From contig OZ025830.1 of the NCBI GenBank assembly GCA_964019425.1, positions 434,001 through 498,000 of the forward strand: 64,000 nucleotides of DNA. Direction: 5' to 3'. The position numbers and the translations under genes were made by a program. Below, one piece after another: positions 10,607 to 21,023 of this stretch. This DNA is from Flectonema sp. DT1601. Lineage: Eukaryota > Euglenozoa > Diplonemea > Diplonemida > Diplonemidae. Position 1 is the stretch's first letter; every line of letters starts with the position of its first letter. The notes under the pieces were generated by a model. The model searched no databases, was not told the origin of the DNA, and saw only the letters and a program-made list of their open reading frames with translations.

Positions 10607-11665
10607 CACACCACCTGTACCATACTTGTGCAAAAAGCTAAAGCTAAAGCTAAGCTTTTTAGAGCTAAGCTAAAGCTATTTAGCTTTTTTTAGCTTTTTG
10701 AAAAAAAAAATTTCAAACAAAAAATACCTCATTTTTGGACATTTTTGGTATTTTTTTGGAATTTTTTTAGAAAAAAAATGGAAAGTTGTTGAAAATAAAG
10801 CAGTAGAAAATTGAGAAACTGGCACTGTGGAGCTTGAAAGCATTTTTTTTGAATTTTTTGAAAAAAAATTTATTCTCTCAGAATGTAAAAAAAAAAAAAA
10901 AAAAATTACTTGAAGGGGAGTAAAAAAAAAAAATTTTAATTAAAAAAGCTAGTAACCAGTCTTTGGGTTTTTTTGGGGTCTTTTGGTATATTAGCAGCTA
11001 AATCTGTGAACAGAGCAAGGATATAAGGTAAGAGGTGTCAAAACTGCATAAATCCAAATTTCCCCTCCTTAATTTACCCCCCCCCCTAGGGGGGGTACAA
11101 GCATCGATTTTACGGAGATTTTGGGCACTTTCGGTTTTTTTCCGGAGAACAAGTTTTTTGGGCACCCAAATTATGAAAACTGCAACATATACCCCAAAAA
11201 TGGGGATTGCGATCCAAAGAAACAGTTCTTCGGCACTTTAGAGCAAGTCTTTGAAAAATCTCAAAAAGTGTGGACCGTGTGGTACCTGAGGGGGGTGAAA
11301 CAAGGGGTGTGTTAGGAGGGCTCACAAAAATTACAAGTAATTCTGTGCATTGAGCAATCCATAACCAGGGTTTCCCTCTGAGTTGAGTGGGGAATGAAAT
11401 GGGAACCCAATTTTTATTTTTATCGGCCTGATTTGAACCTTAATAATATGCTCCACCAGACCGGGCTTGTTAATTCCCCCATCTTCGATGCTTAGGCTAC
11501 TGGCCTTCTCTTGAACATCCCATGTGCTCAGCTTTCGAAATTTGGCCCCAAGCTGTGCTTCTTTCTGTACAAGATAGACGGAGGACCAATTCTTGGATGC
11601 AGATGGCAGATTTGCATTAGACCTTGCTGTCTAGAGGTCTTCCCCGTGAGGACGGGATGGTACGT
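10607..11665. other. Gene-free interval with AGCTAA-type microrepeats
   Basis: Position 10,630-10,700 is a run of AAGCTA/TAGCTT words. Position 10,700-10,960 is A/T tracts. Position 11,085-11,100 has a C run facing a G run (CCCCCCCCTAGGGGGGG), a short perfect inverted repeat. Position 11,340-11,660 shows no gene I can name. Confidence 0.5.
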
Positions 11666-12346
11666 TCAGCCCCTGTAGCGCCTCCTGTTGTGCTTGTTCT
11701 TGCCAATCTGAAGAGGGTCGGTGGTCCTGCGTTGATGTGGTAGCCTTTGGAAGCCCATGTGCCTCTGGAATATGTTGTACATTATCAGTAGGGCAGCATT
11801 CACGCCACCGGTTCTGTCAGTTGACCAAGAACTATCAACAACACTGAATAACCTCCCCATCCCTTGAGGGGTGCAGGATGACAACGAACATAATGGTTGT
11901 TAGCTTCATCCCACGAGCACGACGGGCACTAGAGGAAGTATCATGCTGCAGCGATGTGACGGAGGGTGAGGAGGAAGCTGCTGCTTCAAGAAGTAAGGTC
12001 ACCGACAGATCACCTGTGGCCTTAGTTGGATGTCTCTGCGCCGATCCCTTCTTGCCGCAATATCTGCAGTGTTGTTACGACTCCAAGACTCCAGGAGTAT
12101 ATCCCCCTCGTTTGGGTACAGTTGCAAGCGGATGTGTCTTCCGTACTTCTTCGTATGCTGCATGTACTGGAGTGTCTTGTATGCCCTGCTAGTGAGCATG
12201 GTTGGGTCTTCTGAAGTGATGCCTTGAACGGCTTTTTGGATGGAGCATGTTGCCCTATGTTGCTGCTGCTTATCTATGGCACTACTATTTGAGGCACTAC
12301 CACTACAGCTGTCTTCAGGCTTATCCCTGTTTGGGGTACAGACGTG
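11666..12346 (-). pseudogene. Unrecognised coding remnant in two frames
   Basis: Leftward from about 12,346 a frame stays open for roughly 115 codons (QGITSEDPTMLTSRAYKTLQ, then RHIRLQLYPNEGDILLES) and ends near 11,996. A second frame, 11,884-11,666, follows. Composition is unlike the surrounding A/T-tract DNA and resembles coding sequence. I see no motif that assigns a family; a decayed transposase or a gene with an intron is possible. Confidence 0.35.
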
Positions 12347-12451
12347 GCGCTTTCTCTATTCTCTGAGCCTTCTGTGATCACGATGCAGATACTGGACGTT
12401 TTTTGAACCCCTTTCTCACGCGTATCTTGTTTCTGACTGTCCAAGGGCTGA

Positions 12452-12653
12452 TTTCGATAAATTGGGAAGTAACGGACTGGGAGCTTTTGGCTCCTGCCCT
12501 ATTCCCGATGTAAACTTTCTTTTTATTATTTTTTTTTTAACAGGCCCAAAGGGCGACAATGACGATTGCTGACCAGGGAATAATATTCAAATGAATTTTC
12601 GTTTCAAAGAAACGAACAGAATTAAGAAAGAGGCAGAGAAAAAAAAAAAAAAA
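12452..12653 (-). mobile_element. LINE-1 3' terminus, copy a
   Basis: About 200 bp of the LINE-1 end, beginning ATTTCGATAAATTGGG on the + strand. It carries the three terminal hairpins: GGAGC-TTTTG-GCTCC, GCCC-AAA-GGGC and CGTTTC-AAA-GAAACG. It stops in an A run where copy b begins, so b inserted into a. It has more substitutions than the other copies and is probably older. Confidence 0.85.
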
Positions 12654-12937
12654 AATTTCGATAAAGTGGGAAGTAACGGACTGGGAGCTTTTGGCTCCTG
12701 CCCTATTCCCGATGTAAACTTTCTTTTTATTTTTTATTTTTTTTAACAGGCCCAAAGGGCGACAATGATGGTTGCTGACCAAGGAATAATATTCAAATGA
12801 ATTTTCGTTTCAAAGAAACGAACAGAATTAAGAGAGAGGCAGAGAAAAAAAAAAAAAAAAAAAAAAGAAGGAAAAGAAAAAAAAAAATATGAAGAGGAAA
12901 TAATCAAACATGAAAAAAAAAAAAAAAAAATATATAT

Positions 12938-13713
12938 CAGTCATTCCTTTTTTTTGCGAACAAAAAACACCATTTTCTCACCGCCTGAGCAAGGTTACAC
13001 GATATGTTACTTTTGCTCGATTTTTTATTTTTTGGAATCGGGGAGGGTGCGATCTGTAAAATTAGGCATAGGGATATACTTTTAAACATGGTAAGTGCTG
13101 CTAAAAAGAGATAAACGTCTCTTTGCAAATTTTCCTTGGTACTACTCAATGATAAATATTAATCCCAGACCTGGAATGGAAAGATCGAGAAAATCTGAGT
13201 AAAAAACACCCCTAAATTTTTTTTTTTTACTATTTTTTTTCCCTTCTCCCGCACTCAAGAGATATGCACCTTTTAACTAACAAATCAACCCTAGTAGCAA
13301 TTATGTAAGGAAAATGTTGCATCTGTGGTGGTGATAATGATCATTAAGTATCAAAGTAGGTTCAAAAAGGCAGGTAGTAACAATCTGCCTCACCGGCACA
13401 TGCTTAGTACTCTTTAATATATTTTTGCTCGATTATTTTTTCTCTGGATCCCGCTGGGCCAGCAGTGTAAAATTAGACCCTTCGATTAATTTTTAGTTTT
13501 GGTACTTGTCCACGGCTGAGCTGATTTAGTAAACCACAAAATCTCTTTTCTCAATTCGGGTGACAAGTATGTGATGCCAACCTCCCGATTTCGGACGGAA
13601 ATGAACCCAACGATGCAGCGCATTAAAATGCCGCTTCGATCGAAAAATTTACAATTTTTTTTGAAAATCTTTTTCAATGTCCAAAATTTGTTCGCAAAAA
13701 AAAGGAATGACTG
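12938..13713. mobile_element. MITE-1, complete copy with perfect TIRs
   Basis: A 776 bp element whose ends are perfect inverted repeats of about 27 bp, starting CAGTCATTCC and ending the repeat with GCGAACAAA. It sits in a TATATA stretch of the LINE-1 terminus with TA-type flanking sequence on both sides, so the target duplication is TA-like but its exact length cannot be fixed. No coding region. Its inner sequence recurs in two partial copies at 36,096-36,492 and 38,763-39,812. Confidence 0.85.
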
Positions 13714-14227
13714 ATATATATAAATAAAAAAACGTTGTATGAAAAAGGAAAAAAAAGAAGAAAAAAGAAAAAAAAAGACCAGAAAAGGAAAGAGAAAATG
13801 AAAAGGTATAATATTATTGTGGGGATATGAGGGATAGCAGGGAGATGCTCTTTTTTTTTTTTTTTTTATTACTGTAAAGGGAAATATTCTCGCGGGGAAA
13901 TATTCTTGCGGGGAAATATTCTCGCGGATTTGGGGATTTTTTTTCAAACTCGCGGGTTTTTCCCCACAGGAATATTTCCCTGCCACAGAGGATTTTTGCA
14001 AAAGTGATCAAGAATGTGAGGAATCATCAAGTGCAAGCTGGAAAAAAGAATTATTTACCAGCAAACACAACTAAAAACAACCATGCTGCATAATGAAAAT
14101 AATTTTTGTTGTAGCTTTCCTTTGTAACATCATAGTTTACTCAGGGAATGATCACCAAGTCCACTTTTGTGCCTTTTTCTTACTGTTTTTTACTTTAAAA
14201 TTTTCTGGTTAAAAATACCAAAAATTG

Positions 14228-14312
14228 TGCCGTGACCGGGAATTGAACCCCCGACCACGGTTACGTAAGCGATTTAAGGTCGACGACCATAACAACTCGG
14301 CTATGCAGGCTC
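14228..14312 (-). tRNA. tRNA-Leu(UAA)-like sequence, probably a pseudogene or SINE head
   Basis: Read leftward it has an A-box (TAGCCGAGTTG), an anticodon-loop-like CCTTAAA, a long variable arm and a B-box (GGTTCAATTCC). The T stem and anticodon stem each contain mismatches, and the acceptor stem does not pair well. It lies inside a MITE body. More likely a relic than a working tRNA gene. Confidence 0.4.
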
Positions 14313-14635
14313 TGGTACGTCGAAAATTATTTTATACTTATTACTTTTCTGTCCTAACGGAACGGAAAATGAAAAATGTCATTCCTTATCTAAAATGCAC
14401 TCTGCACCTATTATGTTGGTTCAGCAGTGGCTTATCGAACTTATTAGCTCTCGTTGCACTGGTTAGCGCTGTGTTTGAGACGTTATATTATATCGGTACA
14501 CTTTTAACTAATATGTTACTTCCTTTCCTTAGCAAATTTTGCTCTTTTTGTTATTTCTCCAAAACAAAAGAATTTCCCACCCTCCCACCCTGGTGTTTCT
14601 TCTTGAGGTTCGCTATTGGTGTACCTGTTGTTTCT

Positions 14636-14760
14636 GGCTTGTTGCACCTCTTGCCTCGGTGTTTTTCAAAGTCTTGGGTAACCGACCTCTCGAAGATGCA
14701 ACATTACCCCGACGTCAGTTGTTTGTGTTTAATCTCTTTAACATTATAATTATAATTTAG
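14636..14760 (+). repeat. Diverged dispersed repeat (partner of 2,265-2,400)
   Basis: Shares GAAGATGCAACAT and CCCCGACGTCAGTTGTTT with the left-hand copy and keeps the same EDAT-PRRQLF-FNL frame. Carried within the TA-flanked MITE. Confidence 0.5.
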
Positions 14761-14980
14761 TATCCATTTATTTATTCAGTCTTAATTACACAATATGGAC
14801 GATGATGGTCATTCCATGTATTTTCTTTACAGAAAGGAACTAAAAAAATGGCTGAATAAAAATGTATGCTGGCAGGGAAATACTCTCGCGGGGGAAAATT
14901 CTCGCGGATTTAGAAAAAATAAAAAAAACTCGCGGGTTTTTCCCCACAAGAATATTTCCCTTTACAGTATTTAAAAAAAA

Positions 14981-17450
14981 GAATTTCGATAAAGTGGGAA
15001 GTAACGGACTGGGAGCTTTTGGCTCCTGCCCTATTCCCGATGTAAACTTTCTTTTTATTTTTTATTTATTTTTTTTTAACAGGCCCAAAGGGCGACAATG
15101 ATGGTTGCTGACCAAGGAATAATATTCAAATGAATTTTCGTTTCAAAGAAACGAACAGAATTAAGAGAGAGGCAGAGAAAAAAAAAAAAAAAAAAATGAA
15201 GAGGAAATAATCAAACATGAAAAAAAAAAAAAAAAAAAAATATATATAAATAAAAAACGTTGTATGAAAAAGGAAAAAAAAGAAGAAAAAAAAAAGACCA
15301 GAAAAGGAAAGAGAAAATGAAAAGGTATAATATTATTGTGGGGATATGAGGGACAGCAGGGAGATGCTCTTTTTTTTTTTTTTTTTTTTTTCTTATTTAT
15401 TATTTAAAAAAAGGAAACAATCAGTTTAGCGTCTCGATCAGGACGGAAAATAGAAAGTAATCGACATAGTTGATCGATAGAAAAAAAACAATGATAACAT
15501 TGTTTATTCTTTTTTTTTTTTTTTTTTTTTTTTATTTATTTTTTAAAGAAAAAACAATCAGTTTAGCGTCTTGACCAGGACGGAAAATAGTAAGTAATCG
15601 ACATAGTCGATCGATAAAAAAAAAACAATGATAACATTGTTTATTCCTTTTTTTTTTTTTTTTATTCTTTTTATTTATTTTTAAAGAAAAAACAATCAGT
15701 TTAGCGTCCTGACCAGGACGGAAAATAGAAAGTAATCGACATAGTCGATCGATAAAAAAAACAATGATAACATTGTTTATTCTTTTTTTTTTTTTTTTAA
15801 TTCTTTTTATTTATTTTTAAAAAGAAAAAAAAATGGAAAATAGAAATTAGTCAACAAAGTCGAACGATAAAAAAAAACAATGATAACATTGTTTATTCTT
15901 TTTTTTTTTTATTTTTTTTATATTCTTTTTTATTAATTTTGAAAAAAAAAAACAATCAGTTTAGCGTCTTGACCAGGACGGAAAATAGAAAGTAATCGAC
16001 ATAGTCGATCGATAAAAAAACAATGATAACATTGTTTATTCTTTTTATTTATTTTTCAAAGAAAAAAAAAACGGAAAATAGAAATTAGTCGACAAAGTCG
16101 AACGATAAAAAAAAACAATGATAACATTGTTTAATCTTTTTTTTTTTTGTACTTTTTTTATATTCTTTTTTATTAATTTTGAAAAAAAAACAATCAGTTT
16201 AGCGTCTTGACCAGGACGGAAAATAGAAAGTGATCGACATAGTCGATCGATAAAAAAAACAATGATAACATTGTTTATTCTTTTTTTTTTTTTTTTAATT
16301 CTTTTTATTTATTTTTAAAAAGAAAAAAAAATGGAAAATAGAAATTAGTCAACAAAGTCGAACGATAAAAAAAAACAATGATAACATTGTTTATTCTTTT
16401 TTTTTTTATTTTTTTTATATTCTTTTTAATTAATTTTGAAAAAAAAACAATCAGTTTAGCGTCTTGACCAGGACGGAAAATAGAAAGTAATCGACATAGT
16501 CGATCGATAAAAAAACAATGATAACATTGTTTATTCTTTTTTTTTTTTTTTTAAATTCTTTTTATTTATTTTTTAAAGAAAAAAAAAGGAAAATAGAAAT
16601 TAGTCGACAAAGTCGAACGATAAAAAAAACAATGATAACATTGTTTATTCTTTTTTTTGTATTTTTTTAAATTCTTTTTTATTAATTTTGAAAAAAAACA
16701 ATCAGTTTAGCGTCTCGATCAGGACGGAAAATAGAAATTAATAGACATAGTCGATCGATAGAAAAAAAACAATGATAACATTGTTTATTCTTCTTTTTTT
16801 TTTTTTTTTTTTTTTAAATCCTTTTAATTATTTTAAAGAAAAAACAATCAGTTTAGCGTCTTGACCAGGACGGAAAATAGAAAGTAATCGACATAGTCGA
16901 TCGATAAAAAAACAATGATAACATTGTTTATTCTTTTTTTTTTTTTTTTTTATTCTTTTTATTTATTTTTAGAGAAAAAACAATCAGTTTAGCGTCTTGA
17001 CCAGGACGGAAAATAGAAAGTAATCGACATAGTCGATCGATAAAAAAACAATGATAACATTGTTTATTCTTTTTTTTTTTTTTTTTTTAATTCTTTTTAT
17101 TTATTTTAAAAAGAGAAAAAAAAAAATGGAAAATAGAAATTAGTCAACAAAGTCGAACGATAAAAAAAAACAATGATAACATTGTTTATTCTTTTTTTTT
17201 TTTTTTTTATATTCTTTTTTATTAATTTTGAAAAAAAAACAATCAGTTTAGCGTCTTGACCAGGACGGAAAATAGAAAGTAATCGACATAGTCGATCGAT
17301 AAAAAAAAAACAATGATAACATTGTTTATTCTTTTTTTTTAATTTAAATTCTTTTTATTTATTTTTTAAAGAAAAAAAACGGAAAATAGAAATTAGTCGA
17401 CAAAGTCGAACGATAAAAAAAAACAATGATAACATTGTTTATTCTTTTTT
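14981..17450 (-). mobile_element. LINE-1 5'-truncated copy c (terminus plus array)
   Basis: Starts with the 3' end GAATTTCGATAAAGTGGG at 14,981. The terminus runs to about 15,370 and the array continues to 17,450, where a MULE has inserted. A 17-base continuation lies beyond the MULE before the next LINE copy begins at 20,729. No coding part. Confidence 0.85.
15400..17450. repeat. LINE-1 3' UTR array, about 16 units
   Basis: Units of about 110-150 bp, each a T tract, a TTCTTTTTATTTATTTTT word, a body and an AACAATGATAACATTGTTT hairpin. Type A bodies hold CAGTTTAGCGTC, GACCAGGACGG and ATCGACATAGTCGAT. Type B bodies lack the first part and read AGTCGACAAAGTCGAACG or AGTCAACAAAGTCG. A and B often alternate as a dimer of about 255 bp. 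Length differences are mostly in the T tracts. Confidence 0.9.
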
Positions 17451-17459
17451 GGGTTATGG

Positions 17460-17731
17460 CCCAAAATACCCCACCTGGTGGCCCAAAATACCCCAAAGTG
17501 GCCCAAAATACCCCGAAGTGGCCCAAAATACCCCGAAGTGGCCCAAAATACCCCAAAGTGGCCCAAAATACCCCAAAGTGGCCCAAAATACCCCAAAGTG
17601 GCCCAAAATACCCCAAAGTGGCCCAAAATACCCCAAAATGGCCCAAAATACCCCAAAGTGGCCCAAAATACCCCAAAGTGGCCCAAAATACCCCAAAATG
17701 GCCCAAAATACCCCGAAGTGGCCCAAAACCT
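17460..17731. repeat. 20 bp minisatellite forming left MULE-1 TIR
   Basis: About 13-14 head-to-tail copies of GTGGCCCAAAATACCCCAAA with few variants (A/G at two positions). As 20 is not a multiple of 3 and the unit has no stop, all frames stay open through it; this is not evidence of coding. Confidence 0.95.
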
Positions 17732-17734
17732 GGC

Positions 17735-18290
17735 CAAATTTACTGTCACACTTAGCCAGGGATAATTCTCAGTAAGGCCGCCGTCACCGTGAACAAACAT
17801 AACCCAAGAAACAAGCAATTCTCCAATTTTCTTCATCTCACTCACTTCAGTCGGGATTGTACACAAGCCAAGAAAATTACTCGAAAGTCGAGGCAGTTCG
17901 AACGTCAGCATTCACATTAGCAAGCAACCAGTCCTGAGTACTTAAAGAACCCAATCATTACGTGCATCAGCCACAGTCACACTTAGTATAGCGTTAGTAC
18001 AGAGGACACGGATCTGCTATGCAGGGAAGTGACTTGAACTCGTTCAACTAATTAATGTGTGCAGATATAAGCGCCGCGAATTGACGGGTCTGAAGTTATG
18101 CTTTCCGAAGAGAGCAACCACCCACGCGAGTGTTATTTTGACGCCATAACCTGTAGCTTTCAACACATAACAACCAGGGATAATTCTCAGTAAGGCCGCC
18201 GTCACCGTGAAGCTGCTACAAACATAACCCAACAAACAAGCAATTCCTCCAACTTTTTTCACATGTCGTTACTCACCTCGGACACACTCA
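17735..18290. repeat. MULE subterminal block W with a ~40 bp direct repeat
   Basis: A block shared, inverted, with 28,508-28,912 in the non-autonomous MULE. Within it a direct repeat of about 40 bp beginning CCAGGGATAATTCTCAGTAA occurs at about 17,756 and 18,174. The block lies just inside the GGGTTATGG end in both elements and may hold transposase-binding or promoter sequences. Confidence 0.8.
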
Positions 18291-18470
18291 GCCAGCCAGA
18301 GCTTCTCGATGATTTATCATCGTCCTGTTGAAAGGGAAGGGCTAAGCATAAGATTTGTTGTAATTTAAAATAACAAGAGTGATAATTGTGATCCAAATTT
18401 TCTTAAAAGGGTTGATTCATTGTGGTTACACAAAACTAAATAAAAAAGTGAAAAGTATTCATGTTTTTTC

Positions 18471-20392
18471 TTATTCTTTCTTCTGTCTCTTCCTTGCCTT
18501 GTCAGCACCCTTGCGCTTTTTTTTCTCGTTTTCTTTCTTCTTCTTTCTCTTCTTTTTCTTCTTTTCTTTCTCTCTCTTCGTTTTCTTTTTATTCTTTTCT
18601 GCCTCTTTCGCCGTTTCACGGTGAGACTTAGTTATTTCGCGTTCACCATAAACTCGCAGCCGTTTTACCCTTGAGCGACCTATGGATCTCTTTACTAGAG
18701 GAGGTTTTGTTTCATCCGCTTCCAGCTCAGGAAGTCCGAGCCCCAAGGTTGGGACAGGATAGGTGTACACCTTTGCTGCTGTTTTTGCCCACAATTTCTG
18801 ATTTACGAAACTGTAGGCCGCATCCAACGGCTCCCGATCACTAAACTGCTCAATGGCGGACATAGCATGTGAGCACGGAACACCGTACTCTTGGAAAGTG
18901 CTGCATGTGCAGCTCAATTCGTTGAGATCTGCAGTCCATCTCCACTCCCCATCCTCCACCTCATACACCCCCTCCCTTACCCTAGTCGCCATGTGGTCCT
19001 TCCGTGCCGTAGCGTAGTTCGCCTTCAAGCTGCTGCGTACCCGCTTGACAGGGGCAAGGGATCGCAGCTTGCTACAACCTTCTACCTCGTCACTGCTTTG
19101 TGCAGAGCGTGTCTGCGAGTTCCCTCCATCAGGTCAATATAGTTTAAACCCCGAAGGGGGACTAGGACCGCGTTCAGAGACTCGGCTATATTGCTCGTTG
19201 TGTGACCGCAGCGGGGGTGGGGAATGTGGGCTTGGCAAAAGGTACCTAGTTCTTGTGCAGACACATAGTCAGCTGCACGCTTGGAGATTTTCTTAAGCTC
19301 TTTAAGCAACTCTTTGGCTTTAGCAGTGGATCTTGCATGTACTAATTGCTTGTACACCAAGAATGCTGCCTTGCCGTGCAGCTTTAATACGTTTCTGCCC
19401 ATGTGGGCAGTGCAAAGACAGTGTGTCGTTGCCAGTCGTGAAAACACATTTGACACGCCCTTGAACTTGTCAGAAATACTAACGACACCTGTACGAAACA
19501 CTGAGTTTCCAATCCAATCTTTGTGCAGCTTCACAAAAGTGGACCACCCGTCCTTGTTTTCATTTCCCTCCGATATCATAAATATCAGTGGAAACAAGTG
19601 GCTGTTGGCATCAACGCCAACGGAGACGTACAAAACACCCTTGTACTTTCCTGACAGGTGTGTCGCGTCGAAGGCGAACACGGAGCGAAGAAATTTCGCT
19701 CCTCTGCGAGAGTGTCTGAAGGACCACGCCGCCTTATTGAATCGACCGTCTTCGTCGACTCTCAACATGGTGCGGCTTTCACAGTCCGCGTCCTCCACAC
19801 CCCTCATCCAGGCAGCAATCTTTGTGATTGCTACCTCTGGCTTCATGGAACCCAGCAGGTGGTTCAAAGTATTTCGTGCCACCTTTCTTCCTACCCTTAC
19901 GCCACACATCTTTTTTGCCAGCTTTGTCACCGACTTCACAGTGAAGCTTACGGCTACTGACCGCAAGATTTCTGCCAAGCACTTCGAGGAAATGCTGGCC
20001 TGGCTTTTTCCGCAATTATGATGCGGGTTGGACGAGGTAGTTGTCCACCCGTCCCTCCCCGCCCGTGCATGTGCAGAAAACTTGCACTTCTTGTCAGCGC
20101 ATATCAGCTGCGCGCGGGTTCTGTCGCTCTGCTTCGCTCTTAACCCCTTACCCCGCTGGGTCTCACAATGGCGCACTGCCGTCTCCCACCCTCGCTTGCT
20201 GCTGAAAACCTCATCCTGCCACTCTTGAATACCCTCAGGCAGCGAGGAAGACTGGGAGGAGTGGGAGTGAGAGAAGTAGGAGGAGTTAGCCGATTCAGAA
20301 TCGCTGCATTCTGAATTAGAATCACTGTATTCTGAATTAGAATCGCTGTATTCTGAATTAGACAGGTCAAAATTCTCGGTTGCTGATGACAT
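18471..20392 (-). pseudogene. MULE-1 transposase (one frameshift)
   Basis: An ATG at 20,392 opens 436 codons. Residues 1-50 are a Ser/Asp/Glu-rich tail with repeated NSEYSDS. A zinc-binding N-terminal domain follows (C98, C103, HHNC at 124-127). The DDE core has Asp242 (FAFDATHLSGKYKG), Asp308 (VVSISDKFKG) and Glu404 (SNIAESLNAV). The C-terminal part continues in another frame from about 19,140 to 18,471 with a SWIM zinc finger (CTCSTFQEYGVPCSHA) and a Lys-rich basic tail. A one-base shift around 19,090-19,140 separates the two parts, so this copy is probably inactive unless it frameshifts. Otherwise complete. Confidence 0.88.
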
Positions 20393-20498
20393 TTTTTGAG
20401 GAACTAGCTGAGGAGAAAGTTGTTATAAATCCGAATAAATTGAACCTGTGGGAGCCTTCCTGTACACAAATTGACTTACAAGTTCAAAGCCCGAGGTT

Positions 20499-20707
20499 CG
20501 GTGTATTTTGGGCCATTTTGGGGTATTTTGGGCCATTTTGGGGTATTTTGGGCCACTTTGGGGTATTTTGGGCCACTTTGGGGTATTTTGGGCCACTTTG
20601 GGGTATTTTGGGCCACTTTGGGGTATTTTGGGCCATTTTGGGTTATTTTGGGCCACTTTGGGGTATTTTGGGCCATTTGCAAAAAAAGTGGGGTATTTTG
20701 GGCCATT
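20499..20707. repeat. 20 bp minisatellite forming right MULE-1 TIR
   Basis: About 10 copies of the same unit as 17,460-17,731, inverted (GGGGTATTTTGGGCCACTTT). The inner edge adjoins GCCCGAGGTTCGGTGTATT, which is matched in MULE-2 by a similar edge at about 27,425-27,450. Confidence 0.95.
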
Positions 20708-20728
20708 GCCCTTCTTTTTTTTGTATTT

Positions 20729-20920
20729 GAATTTCGATAAAGTGGGAAGTAACGGACTGGGAGCTTTTGGCTCCTGCCCTATTCCCGATGTAAACTTTCT
20801 TTTTATTTTTATTTTTTTTAACAGGCCCAAAGGGCGACAATGATGGTTGCTGACCAAGGAATAATATTCAAATGAATTTTCGTTTCAAAGAAACGAACAG
20901 AATTAAGAGAGAGGCAGAGG

Positions 20921-20951
<31 letters not shown>

Positions 20952-20984
20952 GAAAAAAAAAATGAAGAGGAAATAATCAAACAT

Positions 20985-21023
<39 letters not shown>

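Larger units (their letters stand above)
13872..14967. mobile_element. TA-flanked foldback MITE (Tc1/mariner-like ends)
   Basis: The left end CTGTAAAGGGAAATATTC and right end GAATATTTCCCTTTACAG are perfect inverts, continuing with few mismatches to about 29 bp. TA lies on each side (13,870-13,871 and 14,968-14,969). Each end is itself a ~100 bp block containing CTCGCGG words and an inverted copy of the terminus (GGAATATTTCCCTGCC at about 13,970; GGCAGGGAAATACTC at about 14,869), so the ends can fold back. The body holds a tRNA-like stretch and the dispersed repeat at 14,636-14,760 but no transposase. Confidence 0.8.
12654..14980 (-). mobile_element. LINE-1 3' terminus, copy b, split by two MITEs
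   Basis: The terminus runs 12,654-12,937, is interrupted by a 776 bp MITE, resumes 13,714-13,871 (CGTTGTATG, GAGATGCTC boxes), and is interrupted again by a TA-flanked MITE at 13,872-14,967. Copy c then begins at 14,981. Only the first bases of an array remain. Confidence 0.8.
17451..20711 (-). mobile_element. MULE-1, autonomous-type element with minisatellite TIRs
   Basis: Outer ends are GGGTTATGGCCCAAAATA on the left and its relative GGGCAATGGCCCAAAATA inverted on the right. The element is flanked by a perfect 9 bp target duplication, TTCTTTTTT (17,442-17,450 and 20,712-20,720), as expected for Mutator-type transposition. The target is a LINE-1 array. Inside are long TIRs built of a 20 bp repeat, a subterminal block (17,735-18,290), and a transposase on the - strand. 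Ends, duplication and transposase all agree, so the family call is firm. Confidence 0.92.

Noticed and set aside
15400-17450. CRISPR-like array
   Set aside because: Units are contiguous, the variable parts are T tracts rather than spacers, and the setting is a eukaryotic retroelement.
17451-17755. Long frames encoding repeated GPKYPKVAQNTPKW or ATLGYFGPLWGILG words
   Set aside because: A stop-free 20 bp tandem unit is open in all frames on both strands; these are not genes.
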